From contig QALN01000009.1 of the NCBI GenBank assembly GCA_003150615.1, positions 124,001 through 188,000 on the forward strand: a stretch of 64,000 nucleotides of DNA, read 5' to 3'. Position numbers and translations under genes: made by a program. Below, in pieces: positions 1 through 10,156 of the stretch. The DNA is from Flavobacteriales bacterium (GTDB lineage Bacteria; Bacteroidota; Bacteroidia; Flavobacteriales; UBA1820). The notes beneath the pieces are model-generated. The model saw only the letters and a list, made by a program, of their open reading frames with translations. It was not told the DNA's origin and made no database searches. The number at the start of each line of letters is the position of its first letter. The first letter of the stretch is position 1.

Positions 1-2145
1 GATAATCCTATAGATACGCCTTATCTTGTGACTACTCCAAATTTCGTGGCATGCCATGTGATGCCTTATCTGCACAAATACGACATGTTGCGCGGCATAA
101 GGGAAGGAGGAACGTTCCTTTTGAACAGCCTTTACGATGCCGAAGAAACAAAGGCCATGCTGCCTGACTCGGTAAAATACGTTCTGGCCAAGAAAAAGAT
201 AAATTTCTACATAATCAATGCCACGAAGATAGCCCGCGAGATAGGTCTGGGAGGCCGTACAAACACGATACTCCAGTCCGCTTTCTTCAAAATAGCAGAC
301 GTGATACCTTACGACAAGGCGGTGGCCGAGATGAAGCACTTCATAGAAAAGAGCTACGGCAAGAAGGGAGCCGACGTGGTTGCCAAAAACAATGCGGCCG
401 TTGACCGCGGCGGCGAATATGTCAAAGTGGATGTGCCTGCAGAGTGGGCTGAACTCAATCCCGCTTTCGAAGTACAGCAGGCCGAGCGTCCGGCTCCTAC
501 GGAATTCGTAACCAAAATAGCCGACCCGGTAAATGCCCAGATGGGAGATGATCTGCCGGTGAGCGTATTCATTGGCATTGAGGACGGTACGATGCCGTCT
601 GGAGTTGCGGCTTACGAGAAACGCGGCATAGCTGTTACCGTTCCTTCGTGGAACGCCGCAACGTGCATACAGTGCAATCAGTGCGCTTATGTGTGTCCTC
701 ACGCTGCAATACGTCCGTTCCTGCTTACCGAAGAGGAGGCAGCCCAGCTTCCCGAAGGCACTCAGACAAAACAGGGCGTTGCTTCGCTCAAGGAATACAA
801 GTTCCGCATACAGGTAAGTCCTCTGGACTGCACGGGTTGCAACAACTGTGTTGAGGTATGCCCTACGAAGGAAAAATCCCTTGTGATGAAGCCGATAGAC
901 GAAATGATGCCGCAACAGGCTCTTTTCGAACACCTGCACGAGAAAGTCGGATACAAGGATACTTTGGTGGATAAGTCGCAGAACGTCAAGAACAGCCAGT
1001 TCTCGCAGCCTCTGTTCGAATATTCCGGTGCATGCGCCGGTTGCGGCGAAACTCCTTACGTGAAACTCGTAAGCCAGCTTTTCGGCGATCACATGATGGT
1101 GGCCAACGCTACGGGTTGCTCGTCCATATATTCCGGTTCGTTCCCCTCTTCTCCTTATACTAAGAATGCCAAAGGCGAGGGTCCGGCGTGGGCCAATTCG
1201 CTGTTCGAGGACAACGCCGAGTTCGGTCTGGGTATGCGCCTGGGTAGCGAGCGTATGCGCGAACGCCTCGAATACCTTATGAAAAAAGGTATGGAAAGCG
1301 ACTGCTGTTCCGGTGAGATGAAGGAACTGTTTGCCCAGTGGATTGAAAACCGCAACGATTCCGCCAAATCCAAATCCCTGGCGGAGAAGATAGTTCCATT
1401 GGTGGAAAAATGCTCGTGCGAGGTATGCAAGGAGATAACCACTCTGAAGGATTACCTCGGCGCCCGTTCGCAGTGGATAATAGGCGGCGACGGATGGGCT
1501 TACGACATAGGTTACGGCGGCCTTGACCACGTGCTGGCTTCGGGCGAGAACGTGAACATCCTGGTACTCGATACCGAGGTTTACTCGAACACCGGCGGAC
1601 AGTCGTCAAAATCGACTCCTATCGGCGCAGTGGCCAAATTTGCCACTTCCGGTAAGCGCGTACGCAAGAAAGACCTTGGCATGATGGCCATGTCTTACGG
1701 TTATGTGTATGTGGCTCAGGTAGCTATGGGCGCTAACAACGCACAGCTTATCAAAGCCATGAAGGAAGCCGAAGCATACGACGGACCTTCGTTGGTTATA
1801 GCTTATGCGCCGTGTATCAACCACGGCATCAAGCAAGGTCTTACCAACTCGCAGGAAGTCGAGAAGCAGGCTGTGGAATGCGGATACTGGCATCTTTACC
1901 GTTATAATCCGGCATTGGAAGCACAGGAGAAAAATCCGTTCACTCTGGACAGCAAGGCTCCGCAGTGGGAGAAGTTCCGCGATTACATCATGGACGAAAT
2001 ACGTTTCTCCTCGCTTAAGAAAGCATTTCCGACGGAAGCCGAAGAACTTTTCAAAGCTACTGAAGACAATGCCCGTTGGCGTTATAACTCCTATCTCCGT
2101 ATGGCGTCCAACGTATGGACTGCGGAAAAGGAGCAGGCACAGTAA
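1..2145 (+). CDS. nifJ: Pyruvate:ferredoxin (flavodoxin) oxidoreductase, C-terminal part
   Basis: The gene enters from the left edge; its frame is open from base 1, so about 714 residues of a usual ~1,180 are present. The enzyme oxidises pyruvate with CoA to acetyl-CoA and CO2 and reduces ferredoxin in the cytoplasm. Two 4Fe-4S ferredoxin motifs are visible, CIQCNQCAYVCP and CTGCNNCVEVCP, followed by CAGCGETPYVK and the thiamine-diphosphate domain (GDGWAYDIGYGG, then NTGGQSSKSTP). The N-terminal pyrimidine-binding half lies outside the window. The reduced ferredoxin it makes is a plausible electron source for the complex I encoded 7 kb downstream, which lacks NADH-input subunits; that link is inference. 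Confidence 0.96.
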   Translation, partial: DNPIDTPYLVTTPNFVACHVMPYLHKYDMLRGIREGGTFLLNSLYDAEETKAMLPDSVKYVLAKKKINFYIINATKIAREIGLGGRTNTILQSAFFKIADVIPYDKAVAEMKHFIEKSYGKKGADVVAKNNAAVDRGGEYVKVDVPAEWAELNPAFEVQQAERPAPTEFVTKIADPVNAQMGDDLPVSVFIGIEDGTMPSGVAAYEKRGIAVTVPSWNAATCIQCNQCAYVCPHAAIRPFLLTEEEAAQLPEGTQTKQGVASLKEYKFRIQVSPLDCTGCNNCVEVCPTKEKSLVMKPIDEMMPQQALFEHLHEKVGYKDTLVDKSQNVKNSQFSQPLFEYSGACAGCGETPYVKLVSQLFGDHMMVANATGCSSIYSGSFPSSPYTKNAKGEGPAWANSLFEDNAEFGLGMRLGSERMRERLEYLMKKGMESDCCSGEMKELFAQWIENRNDSAKSKSLAEKIVPLVEKCSCEVCKEITTLKDYLGARSQWIIGGDGWAYDIGYGGLDHVLASGENVNILVLDTEVYSNTGGQSSKSTPIGAVAKFATSGKRVRKKDLGMMAMSYGYVYVAQVAMGANNAQLIKAMKEAEAYDGPSLVIAYAPCINHGIKQGLTNSQEVEKQAVECGYWHLYRYNPALEAQEKNPFTLDSKAPQWEKFRDYIMDEIRFSSLKKAFPTEAEELFKATEDNARWRYNSYLRMASNVWTAEKEQAQ

Positions 2146-2190
2146 TTTCTCTTAGCATCCGGCGTTGTCAATCGCCGTGAATAAATAGTC

Positions 2191-2226
2191 AAAGCCCCGC
2201 AGATATGTCTGCGGGGCTTTTTTTTG
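2191..2226 (+). terminator. Intrinsic terminator after nifJ
   Basis: The stem AAAGCCCCGCAGA/TCTGCGGGGCTTT is followed by a run of T. It lies between convergent nifJ and kbl, and the T-run fits the plus strand. Confidence 0.9.
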
Positions 2227-2283
2227 TGTTTTGTCGGTATTGTTAAGAGCGCTTTATGCTGGATTCCCCGAAGGGGCTATGCC

Positions 2284-3480
2284 CTATTTCACCGCTCCAA
2301 GTTCGCGCGCCACTTTGGCGAAAGCAGCAACGGCACGGTCTATTTGTTCCGGAGTGTGTGCGGCCGAAATCTGTACGCGTATGCGCGCTTGCCCTTTAGG
2401 CACTACTGGATAGAAAAATCCGGTTACATATACTCCTTCATCCAACAGGCGTGCAGCCATTTTCTGTGCCAGCGGAGCGTCGTACAGCATCACGGGAATT
2501 ATGCTCGAATCCCCTTCTTTCACATCCAGGCCGACTTTCTTTATGCCGTCTTTGAAGCGTTTGGTATTGCTTTCGGTGCGGTCACGCAGACTTGTATCGC
2601 GCATTACCATATCGAAGGCTTTGGATGCGGCGCCTACTATCGAAGGACACAGCGAATTGGAGAAAAGGTACGGGCGTGAACGTTGGCGTAGCATTTCTAT
2701 TACTTCTTTCGGCCCTGCCGTATATCCTCCCATAGCGCCTCCGAGGGCCTTGCCCAACGTCCCTGTCACGATGTCCACACGCCCGTGTACGCCGCAGTGT
2801 TCTATCGTACCGCGTCCTGTCCTGCCGATGAATCCTGCCGCGTGGCTCTCATCCACCATGACGAGTGCGCCGTATTTTTCGGCCAGAGAGCAGATGCCGT
2901 TCAGGTTTGCCACTACGCCGTCCATTGAAAACACGCCGTCCGTTACGATTATGGTAAACCTGTGCCCTTTTTTAGCCGATTCCGCCAGCTGTTTTTCCAG
3001 ATCGTCCATGTCGTTGTTGGCATAGCGGTAACGCGCGGCCTTGCACAGTCTTACTCCGTCGATTATCGAAGCATGGTTCAGCGCATCGGATATTATGGCA
3101 TCCTGTTCGGAGAAAAGCGGTTCGAATACTCCTCCGTTGGCATCGAAGCAGGCGGCATATAATATGGCGTCGTCCATGCCGTAAAATTCCGCTATTTTCT
3201 TTTCGAGGTCTTTGTGGATGTCCTGGGTGCCGCAGATGAATCTTACCGAGGACATTCCGTATCCGCGGGAGTCCATGGCGTCTTTGGCTGCGCGTATCAG
3301 TTCGGGGCTGTCGGCCAGTCCCAGATAGTTGTTGGCGCAGAAGTTTATCACCTTACGGCCGTCCTGAAGCGTTATTTCCGCTCCCTGCGGCGAGGCTATT
3401 ATCCTTTCCGTTTTGAACAGCCCCGCTTTTTTTATTTCTTCCAGTTCTTCCTGCAGGTGTTCCTTGAGTTTTCCGTACAT
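2284..3480 (-). CDS. kbl: Glycine C-acetyltransferase (2-amino-3-ketobutyrate CoA ligase)
   Basis: A 398-residue fold-type-I PLP enzyme of the alpha-oxoamine synthase family, the usual length for Kbl. It cleaves 2-amino-3-ketobutyrate with CoA to glycine and acetyl-CoA in threonine breakdown. Visible marks are [10 protein letters not shown] near the N-terminus, [12 protein letters not shown], the VDESHAAGF motif and the PLP lysine in [10 protein letters not shown] around residue 243. No threonine dehydrogenase gene is adjacent. The close relatives BioF and serine palmitoyltransferase are alternatives; the N-terminal [13 protein letters not shown] and overall pattern favour Kbl. Confidence 0.9.
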   Translation of the reverse strand: MYGKLKEHLQEELEEIKKAGLFKTERIIASPQGAEITLQDGRKVINFCANNYLGLADSPELIRAAKDAMDSRGYGMSSVRFICGTQDIHKDLEKKIAEFYGMDDAILYAACFDANGGVFEPLFSEQDAIISDALNHASIIDGVRLCKAARYRYANNDMDDLEKQLAESAKKGHRFTIIVTDGVFSMDGVVANLNGICSLAEKYGALVMVDESHAAGFIGRTGRGTIEHCGVHGRVDIVTGTLGKALGGAMGGYTAGPKEVIEMLRQRSRPYLFSNSLCPSIVGAASKAFDMVMRDTSLRDRTESNTKRFKDGIKKVGLDVKEGDSSIIPVMLYDAPLAQKMAARLLDEGVYVTGFFYPVVPKGQARIRVQISAAHTPEQIDRAVAAFAKVARELGAVK

Positions 3481-3518
3481 AGCTTGTGTATATTTTGGTT
3501 ATTTTCCTTTGTTTTGAA

Positions 3519-3526
3519 CAAATGTA
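3519..3526 (-). promoter_or_regulatory. Probable -7 element for kbl
   Basis: TACATTTG on the minus strand matches the Bacteroidetes -7 consensus TAnnTTTG, about 40 bases ahead of the kbl start. No clear -33 TTTG was found. Confidence 0.4.
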
Positions 3527-3693
3527 CGAAACACAGGCGTCACGTGGTTTAAAAAAACAGATGTTTTGCATTGCGCACCATTGCTTGTGTTGTTAAAACC
3601 GATTTGTTAAAGCCACGAAATCCGCCTGTAAAAAAATCGATGTAAAAACCATATTTAATACGCTGAAAACATATTAATTATAAAAATAATGCC

Positions 3694-3701
3694 TATATTT
3701 G
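3694..3701 (+). promoter_or_regulatory. Probable -7 element for the TonB-dependent receptor
   Basis: TATATTTG matches the -7 consensus. It would give a leader of about 130 bases before the start at 3841. The -33 region is AT-rich without an obvious TTTG. Confidence 0.4.
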
Positions 3702-3840
3702 CGGCGTGTTAAGGCATAAAACTGTCTTTAACAGTAAGATAACAAAAATCAGCACATTTGGTAATCCCGGCCTTTTATTTTTGCCGGGTGGTAAATAAGA
3801 TAACGTATAAAAATCATAATCAATAAACACTCTACCCTTT

Positions 3841-6800
3841 ATGAAGACATTTTTAAGAAGTTTTGCACTTATCGTCGCTCTTTTAGGGATATCGGTCAGC
3901 CTTTCCGCACAGGTTACCACTGCCAGCATCGGCGGTACGGTTACCGACGGGAAAAACGAACCCCTTGCCGGAGCTACGGTAAAAGCCACTCACGTTCCTT
4001 CGGGAACCGTTTACTATGTTTCTTCTCAGGTGAACGGAAAATTCAACATCTCCGGTATGCGTATCGGAGGGCCCTACACTATTGAAATCACGTTCGTCGG
4101 TTTCAATCCCGAAAGGATAACCAATGTCTCACTGGCTCTTGGTGAAGAGGCTACTTTCAACGTTGTGATGAAAGAAGACTCGGCCACCCTCGACGATGTG
4201 GTGATTGTCGGCGAAAGGAACCCGATAATCAGTTCCAACCGTACTGGAGCTCAGGAAATAATCACGCGCGACAAGATGGACCGCATGCCGACCATCAACC
4301 GCTCACTTACTGATTTCACGAAACTCACGCCTATGTCCAGCGGAAACAACTTCGCCGGAACTTCTTACCGTTTCAACAACGTAACGGTGGACGGAGCTTC
4401 GTTCAACAACTCTTTCGGTCTTTCGTCTTCTCTGGGAGCATCCGGCACTGAGCCTATATCCCTTGAGGCAATCGAACAGATACAGGTGATGATAGCTCCT
4501 TACGACGTGCGTAACGGTTCGTTCACCGGAGCAGGTATCAACTCGGTGACCAAATCCGGTACCAACGAATGGAAAGGTTCGGCTTACTGGTACATGAAGA
4601 GCCCTTCGTTGGAAGGTACGCGTCAGAAAGACGTAAAAGTGCCTAGGGGCGATTTCGAAGAAAACCATTACGGTGTAAGCATCGGCGGACCGATAATCAA
4701 GAACAAATTGTTCTTCTTCCTCAACGGTGAAATGGACCGTCTGTCCAATCCGGTCAACTACCGTCCCCGCCCGGACAAAAACACTCCGACCGAAGGCACC
4801 AACTATTCTATAGCCGACGAAAAGACGCTGGGTGAACTGGCTGCTTTCCTTCAGGAAAACTTCAACTACAATCCCGGCACGTACAACGTAAGCAACACTC
4901 CGACTCAGGCGGACCGCATAACCGCACGTCTGGACTGGAACATCAACTCCAAGAATACTCTGAGTGTTAAATATTTCTACCTCAAGTCTTTCAACACCAA
5001 CCGTCCTAGCACTTCGGGAGCCATGCCTAACGGCCGCGGCGCCAACAAATACGCCATTCCGTTCTCCTCGTCGTACTACCGCACGAACAACAACTTCAAC
5101 ATAATAATGGCCGACCTGAATACCACTATCAACGACCGTATGTCCAATACGTTGAAAGTGGGCTTCTCCGCACTTCGCGACTACCGCGATATGGACGGCG
5201 GCTTCTTCCCTGAAGTTAACATCGGCGACGGAAGTTCGACCGGAGGCAAGAGTACGGCTTTCACTACTTTCGGTACCGAGGCAAACTCTTACAACAACAT
5301 GCTCAACTCGGATATCTACCAGATACAGGATAACTTTACCTGGATCGTAGGTGACCACCAGCTCACTTTCGGTACGCAGTCCGATTACCGTTCGTTTAAG
5401 AACGGTTTTGCCAACTCTTTCGCCGGACAGTGGAAGTACGACAGCATAGAGCAGTTCTATGAAGATGCACGCGCTCACCTGGATTGGGTGGCAGCCGGTT
5501 CCAACCCCGCTACCCGTCCTACCAGCAACGCTTCGTATTATAAACAGGTGTACAACGCTTCGGGCAAAGAGGGCTTCCCGTTTGCAGAGACCAGCGTTCT
5601 TACGCTCGGATTCTACGTACAGGATAAATGGACCATCACTCCTAAGTTCAACCTTACGCTCGGTCTGCGTGCAGACATACCTATCTTTACTTCCAGCCTG
5701 GAACACAACCCGATATTCGACGGTGTGGTATTCGCAGGCGGCCGTACGATAGATACTGCCAAACTGCCTTCGACCAAGGTGCTGATCTCCCCGCGCGTAG
5801 GTTTCAACTGGGACGTTCTGGGCAACCGCACGCTTCAGGTACGAGGCGGTACAGGTATATTCACCGGAACACCTCCTTACGTATGGATATCCAACCAGGC
5901 AGGAAACAACGGTATGCTCTTTGCAAACGTACCGACCAAATACGCTTTCTCGGGTGAGGCCGTAATGCCGGCTCCTACCGACGGCAGACCGGCCAAGGCT
6001 TCCATAGCCATAACCGATCCGGATTTCAAATACCCGCAGCTGTGGAAATCCAACATCGCTGTGGACTACAAATTCGGCAACGGCTGGATAGCAACCGCAG
6101 AAGTCCTTTACAATAAGGATATAAACGCTATCTACCACGTGGATATCAACCATCCTAACCTCGACCGCAGCTGGGTGAGGGAACTCAACGGTCCTGACAA
6201 CCGTCCATACTTCCTCAATAACAAACTCAACAGCGAGGCTTACGATGTTATTATGATGACCAACACGAGCAAGGGATATTCCATATATACTACGCTCCAG
6301 TTGCAGAAAGACTTTATCGACGGCCCTCTCAAAGGACTTTACGTGAACGGTTCCTACACTTTCGGAACGTCCAAGTCGGTTACCGACGGTTCGTCTTCCG
6401 TAGCTTCTTCGGCCTACAAGTACCGTCCGGCAGTAAACCCGGATGCCGACGAACTCGGATATTCGGCAGGTTCGTTCCCCGACAGGATACTTCTCCAGGT
6501 GGCTTACCGCAAAGAGTATGCTAAGTGCATGGCTTCGTCCATCGGCGTAGTTTATCAGCGTTACATGCCTTTCCGTTATTCCTATACGTATAATGGTGAC
6601 GTAAACAACGACAGCTATGCGTTTAACGATCTGGTTTACGTTCCTAAGAGCATGGACGATATCCGTATCGTCAAAAAAGCAGGCGATCTCCGCACGAACG
6701 AACAGATATGGGCCGAACTCCAGAGGTTTATCCTCCAGGATCCGTACCTTAAGAAACATCGCGGCGAATATACAGAACGCAACGGCGCCAAGGCTCCTTA

Positions 6801-7128
6801 TGTAAATCAGGTTGACCTGAACTTTACGCAGGACTTCTTCGTACAGATGAAGAACGGCAAACGCAACACTATCCGCTTCAGCTTCGATATTCAGAACTTC
6901 CTGAACCTCCTGAACAAGGATTGGGGCGTTCAGCAGACCACGGTGCTCGGCAATCAGCAGTACCAGTTCCTGGAAATGACGGAAAAACCGTCTGCAGCCA
7001 ACAACTGGACTCCCGGATTCACTTTCCCGCTTAACAACGGTGAAAGGCTCTCCAGCACGTTCGAAGACTACATCAGCTCTTCTTCCCGCTGGTCCATGCA
7101 GTTCGGTGTGAAGTATATGTTCAACTAA
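3841..7128 (+). CDS. TonB-dependent receptor with carboxypeptidase regulatory-like domain (Oar-like)
   Basis: A 1,095-residue outer-membrane receptor. A signal peptide (residues 1-23, ending SLSAQ) is followed by a carboxypeptidase-D regulatory-like beta domain (about 26-110, IGGTVTDGKNEPLAGATV), a plug domain (about 115-240) and a long beta-barrel ending in QFGVKYMFN. Such receptors import large substrates using TonB/ExbBD energy. No SusD-like partner, sigma/anti-sigma pair or degradative enzymes flank it, so it is not a typical polysaccharide locus; the architecture resembles Oar-type receptors linked in other Bacteroidetes to protein or peptide uptake or export. The substrate is unknown. 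The complementary strand is open for 971 codons, an effect of codon bias. Confidence 0.93.
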   Translation: MKTFLRSFALIVALLGISVSLSAQVTTASIGGTVTDGKNEPLAGATVKATHVPSGTVYYVSSQVNGKFNISGMRIGGPYTIEITFVGFNPERITNVSLALGEEATFNVVMKEDSATLDDVVIVGERNPIISSNRTGAQEIITRDKMDRMPTINRSLTDFTKLTPMSSGNNFAGTSYRFNNVTVDGASFNNSFGLSSSLGASGTEPISLEAIEQIQVMIAPYDVRNGSFTGAGINSVTKSGTNEWKGSAYWYMKSPSLEGTRQKDVKVPRGDFEENHYGVSIGGPIIKNKLFFFLNGEMDRLSNPVNYRPRPDKNTPTEGTNYSIADEKTLGELAAFLQENFNYNPGTYNVSNTPTQADRITARLDWNINSKNTLSVKYFYLKSFNTNRPSTSGAMPNGRGANKYAIPFSSSYYRTNNNFNIIMADLNTTINDRMSNTLKVGFSALRDYRDMDGGFFPEVNIGDGSSTGGKSTAFTTFGTEANSYNNMLNSDIYQIQDNFTWIVGDHQLTFGTQSDYRSFKNGFANSFAGQWKYDSIEQFYEDARAHLDWVAAGSNPATRPTSNASYYKQVYNASGKEGFPFAETSVLTLGFYVQDKWTITPKFNLTLGLRADIPIFTSSLEHNPIFDGVVFAGGRTIDTAKLPSTKVLISPRVGFNWDVLGNRTLQVRGGTGIFTGTPPYVWISNQAGNNGMLFANVPTKYAFSGEAVMPAPTDGRPAKASIAITDPDFKYPQLWKSNIAVDYKFGNGWIATAEVLYNKDINAIYHVDINHPNLDRSWVRELNGPDNRPYFLNNKLNSEAYDVIMMTNTSKGYSIYTTLQLQKDFIDGPLKGLYVNGSYTFGTSKSVTDGSSSVASSAYKYRPAVNPDADELGYSAGSFPDRILLQVAYRKEYAKCMASSIGVVYQRYMPFRYSYTYNGDVNNDSYAFNDLVYVPKSMDDIRIVKKAGDLRTNEQIWAELQRFILQDPYLKKHRGEYTERNGAKAPYVNQVDLNFTQDFFVQMKNGKRNTIRFSFDIQNFLNLLNKDWGVQQTTVLGNQQYQFLEMTEKPSAANNWTPGFTFPLNNGERLSSTFEDYISSSSRWSMQFGVKYMFN

Positions 7129-7168
7129 CGGACGCAAAAAAAGCAGGGGTGACCCCTGTACACATATG

Positions 7169-7201
7169 CTGCGGCCTCCTTCAGGAGGCCGCAGTTTTTT
7201 T
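7169..7201 (+). terminator. Intrinsic terminator after the TonB-dependent receptor
   Basis: A perfect 12-bp stem CTGCGGCCTCCT/AGGAGGCCGCAG with a 2-base loop, then seven T. A smaller hairpin (CAGGGGTGACCCCTG) precedes it at 7144-7158. Confidence 0.93.
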
Positions 7202-7257
7202 ACGACTGTTCCGGTCAAACAAACGCTCCCGGATTATTTACCTGACGCAATATTTTA

Positions 7258-7265
7258 TAACTTTG
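7258..7265 (+). promoter_or_regulatory. Probable gltX promoter, -7 element
   Basis: TAACTTTG matches TAnnTTTG, with a weak TTTA at 7236-7239 as a possible -33, 18 bases upstream. It lies 36 bases before the gltX start. Confidence 0.5.
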
Positions 7266-7301
7266 CGGCATTATAAATGAAACAGAATTAAACATAAGGA
7301 A

Positions 7302-8822
7302 ATGGCTGATAAGAAAGTCAGGGTGCGTTTTGCTCCCAGTCCCACAGGACCGTTGCACATAGGCGGTGTGCGAACGGCATTGTACAATTATCTTTTTGCC
7401 CGCCACAACGGGGGTGATTTCCTGCTCCGTATAGAGGATACGGACCAGAACCGCTATGTTCCAGGAGCCGAAGAATACATAATAAACTCGCTCAAATGGT
7501 GCGGCTTGGTGCCCGACGAAGGCCCAGGCAGTTTGGGCGGAGATTACGGGCCTTACCGCCAGAGCGAACGCAAGGCCATGTACAGGCAGTATGCCGAACA
7601 GCTGGTAGCCTCCGGAAATGCGTATTATGCTTTCGACACGCCTGAAGAACTCGAATCACTCAGAAAAGAAGCGGAAGCCGGAAAGAAAGTATTTACATAT
7701 AATGCCGCCACACGCGGAGGCCTCAGGAATTCGCTGACCCTTTCCGCGGACGAGGTGGAAAAACTGCTTTCTTCCGGAGAGCATTACGTCATACGGTTTA
7801 AAATACCTTCGGAAGGGGATATTGAAATATACGATATGATACGCGGGAACATAAAGTTCCATATGTCGGAGCTGGACGACAAGGTACTGTACAAATCTGA
7901 CGGTATGCCTACGTATCATCTGGCCAATATAGTCGATGACCATACGATGGAGATAACCCATGTGATACGCGGCGAGGAATGGCTTACGTCCATGCCTCTT
8001 CATGTGTTGCTTTACAAAGCTTTCGGATGGGAGGCTCCTCAGTTCGCTCACCTGCCGTTGATACTCAAACCTTCGGGCAACGGCAAATTGAGCAAGCGCG
8101 ACGGAGACCAGGGCGGTTTTCCGGTATTTCCTCTCGAATGGCATGCTCCGTCAGGCGAAGTGTTTTCCGGTTACAGGGAACGCGGTTTTCTTCCTGCGGC
8201 TTTTATAAACATGTTGGCGCTCCTAGGCTGGAACGACGGTACGGACAAGGAAATATATACCATGGATGAATTGGCGGAGGCTTTTTCGTTGGAAAAAGTA
8301 GGTAAGTCGGGCGCTCGTTTCGATCCGGAAAAAACCAATTGGTTCAACCAGCAGTACGTACACGCAATGCCGGATGGTGAATTTTTCGATTTCGTAAAGC
8401 CTGTACTCGAAAAGGAAGGTATTCCTGCCGATGGTTATGCCCGCAAGGTGTGCGCTTTGATAAAAGAGCGCTGCACGTTCCCGCAGGATATAATGGAACA
8501 TGGCGGGTATTTTTTCCGCGCGCCGCAGAGTTACGATCCGGCCGCATTGAAAAAACGTTGGAAGCCCGGCACTTCGGCTCACCTGTTGGAGATGGCCCGT
8601 ATAATAGATGCCGATTTTGCGAAAGGCAAAGGCCTGTTGCACGATGCTGTGATAGGCTATGCGACGGAGCAGGGGCTTAACCTCGGTTCGATAATGAATT
8701 CTCTCCGCATAGCATTGGTTGGTGCGGCCAAAGGCCCTGAAATATTCGATATAATAGAGCTTTTGGGTAAGAACGAAACGCTCGCGCGCATACGCCGTGC
8801 TGTCGAGGTGGTAAAAGACTGA
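7302..8822 (+). CDS. gltX: Glutamate--tRNA ligase
   Basis: A 506-residue class I aminoacyl-tRNA synthetase charging tRNA-Glu in the cytoplasm. The HIGH-type motif is PTGPLHIGGVRTALYNYLFA near the start and the KMSKS-type motif is GKLSKRDGD near residue 262. After the second motif comes an insert (GGFPVFPLEW) that I recall from Bacteroidetes GluRS enzymes, then the helical anticodon-binding domain. The length fits a single-copy bacterial GluRS. It is monocistronic, with its own promoter and terminator. Confidence 0.97.
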   Translation: MADKKVRVRFAPSPTGPLHIGGVRTALYNYLFARHNGGDFLLRIEDTDQNRYVPGAEEYIINSLKWCGLVPDEGPGSLGGDYGPYRQSERKAMYRQYAEQLVASGNAYYAFDTPEELESLRKEAEAGKKVFTYNAATRGGLRNSLTLSADEVEKLLSSGEHYVIRFKIPSEGDIEIYDMIRGNIKFHMSELDDKVLYKSDGMPTYHLANIVDDHTMEITHVIRGEEWLTSMPLHVLLYKAFGWEAPQFAHLPLILKPSGNGKLSKRDGDQGGFPVFPLEWHAPSGEVFSGYRERGFLPAAFINMLALLGWNDGTDKEIYTMDELAEAFSLEKVGKSGARFDPEKTNWFNQQYVHAMPDGEFFDFVKPVLEKEGIPADGYARKVCALIKERCTFPQDIMEHGGYFFRAPQSYDPAALKKRWKPGTSAHLLEMARIIDADFAKGKGLLHDAVIGYATEQGLNLGSIMNSLRIALVGAAKGPEIFDIIELLGKNETLARIRRAVEVVKD

Positions 8823-8846
8823 AGATGTGTGTGTATTGATTTCAAA

Positions 8847-8872
8847 GGCCGGCTGGAAGCCGGCCTTTTTTC
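8847..8872 (+). terminator. Intrinsic terminator after gltX
   Basis: Stem GGCCGGCT/AGCCGGCC followed by six T, 25 bases after the gltX stop codon. Confidence 0.9.
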
Positions 8873-8980
8873 ATTTTTAATGCCGCAGCGCAATGTCTTT
8901 TGCCGCGCGGTTTTCCTGCCGTTATTACGTATGTCGTATTTTTCCGTATGCCGATAGTGTATTTTTTACAACGGGGCGTT

Positions 8981-9009
8981 TTTGTATTCGGTTTATTTGT
9001 TTACCTTTG
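8981..9009 (+). promoter_or_regulatory. Probable nuo operon promoter
   Basis: TTTG at 8981-8984 and TACCTTTG at 9002-9009 are separated by 17 bases, slightly short of the usual 19-21. Transcription would start near 9016, giving a leader of about 140 bases before nuoA. Confidence 0.55.
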
Positions 9010-9156
9010 CAACCGTGTATATAACATCCCGTAAAAGGAGCAAAAGATGACGTTATAACGCATATTTATAGCACGTTACGCAGGGCTTTGTACTCGGCGC
9101 GCGTGTTTTTTGTTTTTACGGGAACGTAAGTTAGGCGAATAATAAAAAATAAGTAT
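9010..9156 (+). other. Structured 5' leader of the nuo operon
   Basis: The leader contains an inverted repeat, CCCGTAAAA at 9028-9036 with TTTTTACGGG at 9113-9122, and the palindrome CGTTATAACG at 9051-9060. A good Shine-Dalgarno (AAAGGAG) precedes a three-codon ORF, ATG ACG TTA TAA, at 9047-9058. This is seen in the sequence; a regulatory role is a guess. Confidence 0.35.
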
Positions 9157-9507
9157 ATGAACTCTACGCTGCTTATTGTAGTATTTTTCACGGCGCTCGT
9201 GCTGGTATCGGCCGCGCTTTTAATGGCGTGGCTGCTCTCGCCGCGTTCCTATAACCCGCAGAAAGGTCTGCCTTACGAATGCGGTGTGCCCACACGAGGC
9301 ACATCGTGGATGCAGTTCAAAGTCGGGTATTACCTTTTCGCCATCCTTTTCCTTATGTTCGATGTGGAAGCGGTGTTCCTGTTTCCCTGGGCCGTAGTGG
9401 TACGTGAACTCGGCGTGATGGCACTCGTTAATGTAGTATTCTTTATGCTGGTACTGGTACTCGGTCTGGCATACGCATGGAAGAAAGGAGCTTTGCAATG
9501 GAAATAA
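9157..9507 (+). CDS. nuoA: NADH-quinone oxidoreductase subunit A
   Basis: A 116-residue membrane subunit of complex I with three predicted transmembrane helices. It carries the family signature YECGVPTRG followed by [26 protein letters not shown]. It helps anchor the quinone-reducing arm in the membrane. First gene of the nuo operon; its end overlaps the start of nuoB by 10 bases. Confidence 0.95.
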   Translation: MNSTLLIVVFFTALVLVSAALLMAWLLSPRSYNPQKGLPYECGVPTRGTSWMQFKVGYYLFAILFLMFDVEAVFLFPWAVVVRELGVMALVNVVFFMLVLVLGLAYAWKKGALQWK

Positions 9508-10085
9508 ATATCAAATCGATGAAATACGACGACTTCAAGGACAACGACTCCCTTGAAGCGCTCGTTGCCGAACTGAACAAGAACGGCACAAACGTAATGG
9601 TCGGCGTGCTCGACGATGTAATCAACTGGGGGCGCTCCAATTCGCTCTGGCCGCTTACGTTCGCTACCAGCTGCTGCGGTATCGAATTTATGGCCGTAGG
9701 TGCTGCCCGCTACGATATGGCCCGCTTCGGTTTCGAGGTGGCGCGCGCCAGTCCGCGCCAGGCAGATATGATACTTGTTGCCGGAACGATAGTGCCAAAG
9801 ATGGCTCCTGTGTTCAAGCGCCTGTACGACCAGTTGGCCGACCCGAAATACGTCATAGCCGTAGGCGGATGCACCATATCCGGAGGCCCGTTCAAGGGTT
9901 CGTACCACGTGGTTGAAGGCATAGACAAGATAGTTCCTGTTGACGTTTACATACCGGGATGCCCTCCCCGTCCGGAGGCTTTCCTCTACGGTATGATGCA
10001 GCTCCAGCGCAAAGTCAAAGCCGAAAAATATTTCGGACGCGGCGGGGCCGGAGCCAAGGAACACAAACCCGAAGAAGATAAATAG
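9498..10085 (+). CDS. nuoB: NADH-quinone oxidoreductase subunit B
   Basis: A 195-residue peripheral subunit holding the terminal N2 4Fe-4S cluster next to the quinone site. The ligand cysteines are all visible: [17 protein letters not shown] and PGCPPRPEA. The start at 9498 is chosen because AAAGGAG lies seven bases upstream and the product then begins MEINIK; an upstream in-frame start at 9477 would lie deeper inside nuoA. Confidence 0.95.
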   Translation: MEINIKSMKYDDFKDNDSLEALVAELNKNGTNVMVGVLDDVINWGRSNSLWPLTFATSCCGIEFMAVGAARYDMARFGFEVARASPRQADMILVAGTIVPKMAPVFKRLYDQLADPKYVIAVGGCTISGGPFKGSYHVVEGIDKIVPVDVYIPGCPPRPEAFLYGMMQLQRKVKAEKYFGRGGAGAKEHKPEEDK

Positions 10086-10156
10086 CTGTCCGGGGGTATG
10101 GGAGGTACGGAAAAGCAAATAGCCCTGCGCACTCAGGTAAAATAACAGAGCGACGT

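Noticed and set aside
4303-7218. A 971-codon open frame on the minus strand
   Set aside because: It is the complement of the TonB-dependent receptor gene. Its product has no domain sense and the openness follows from codon bias.
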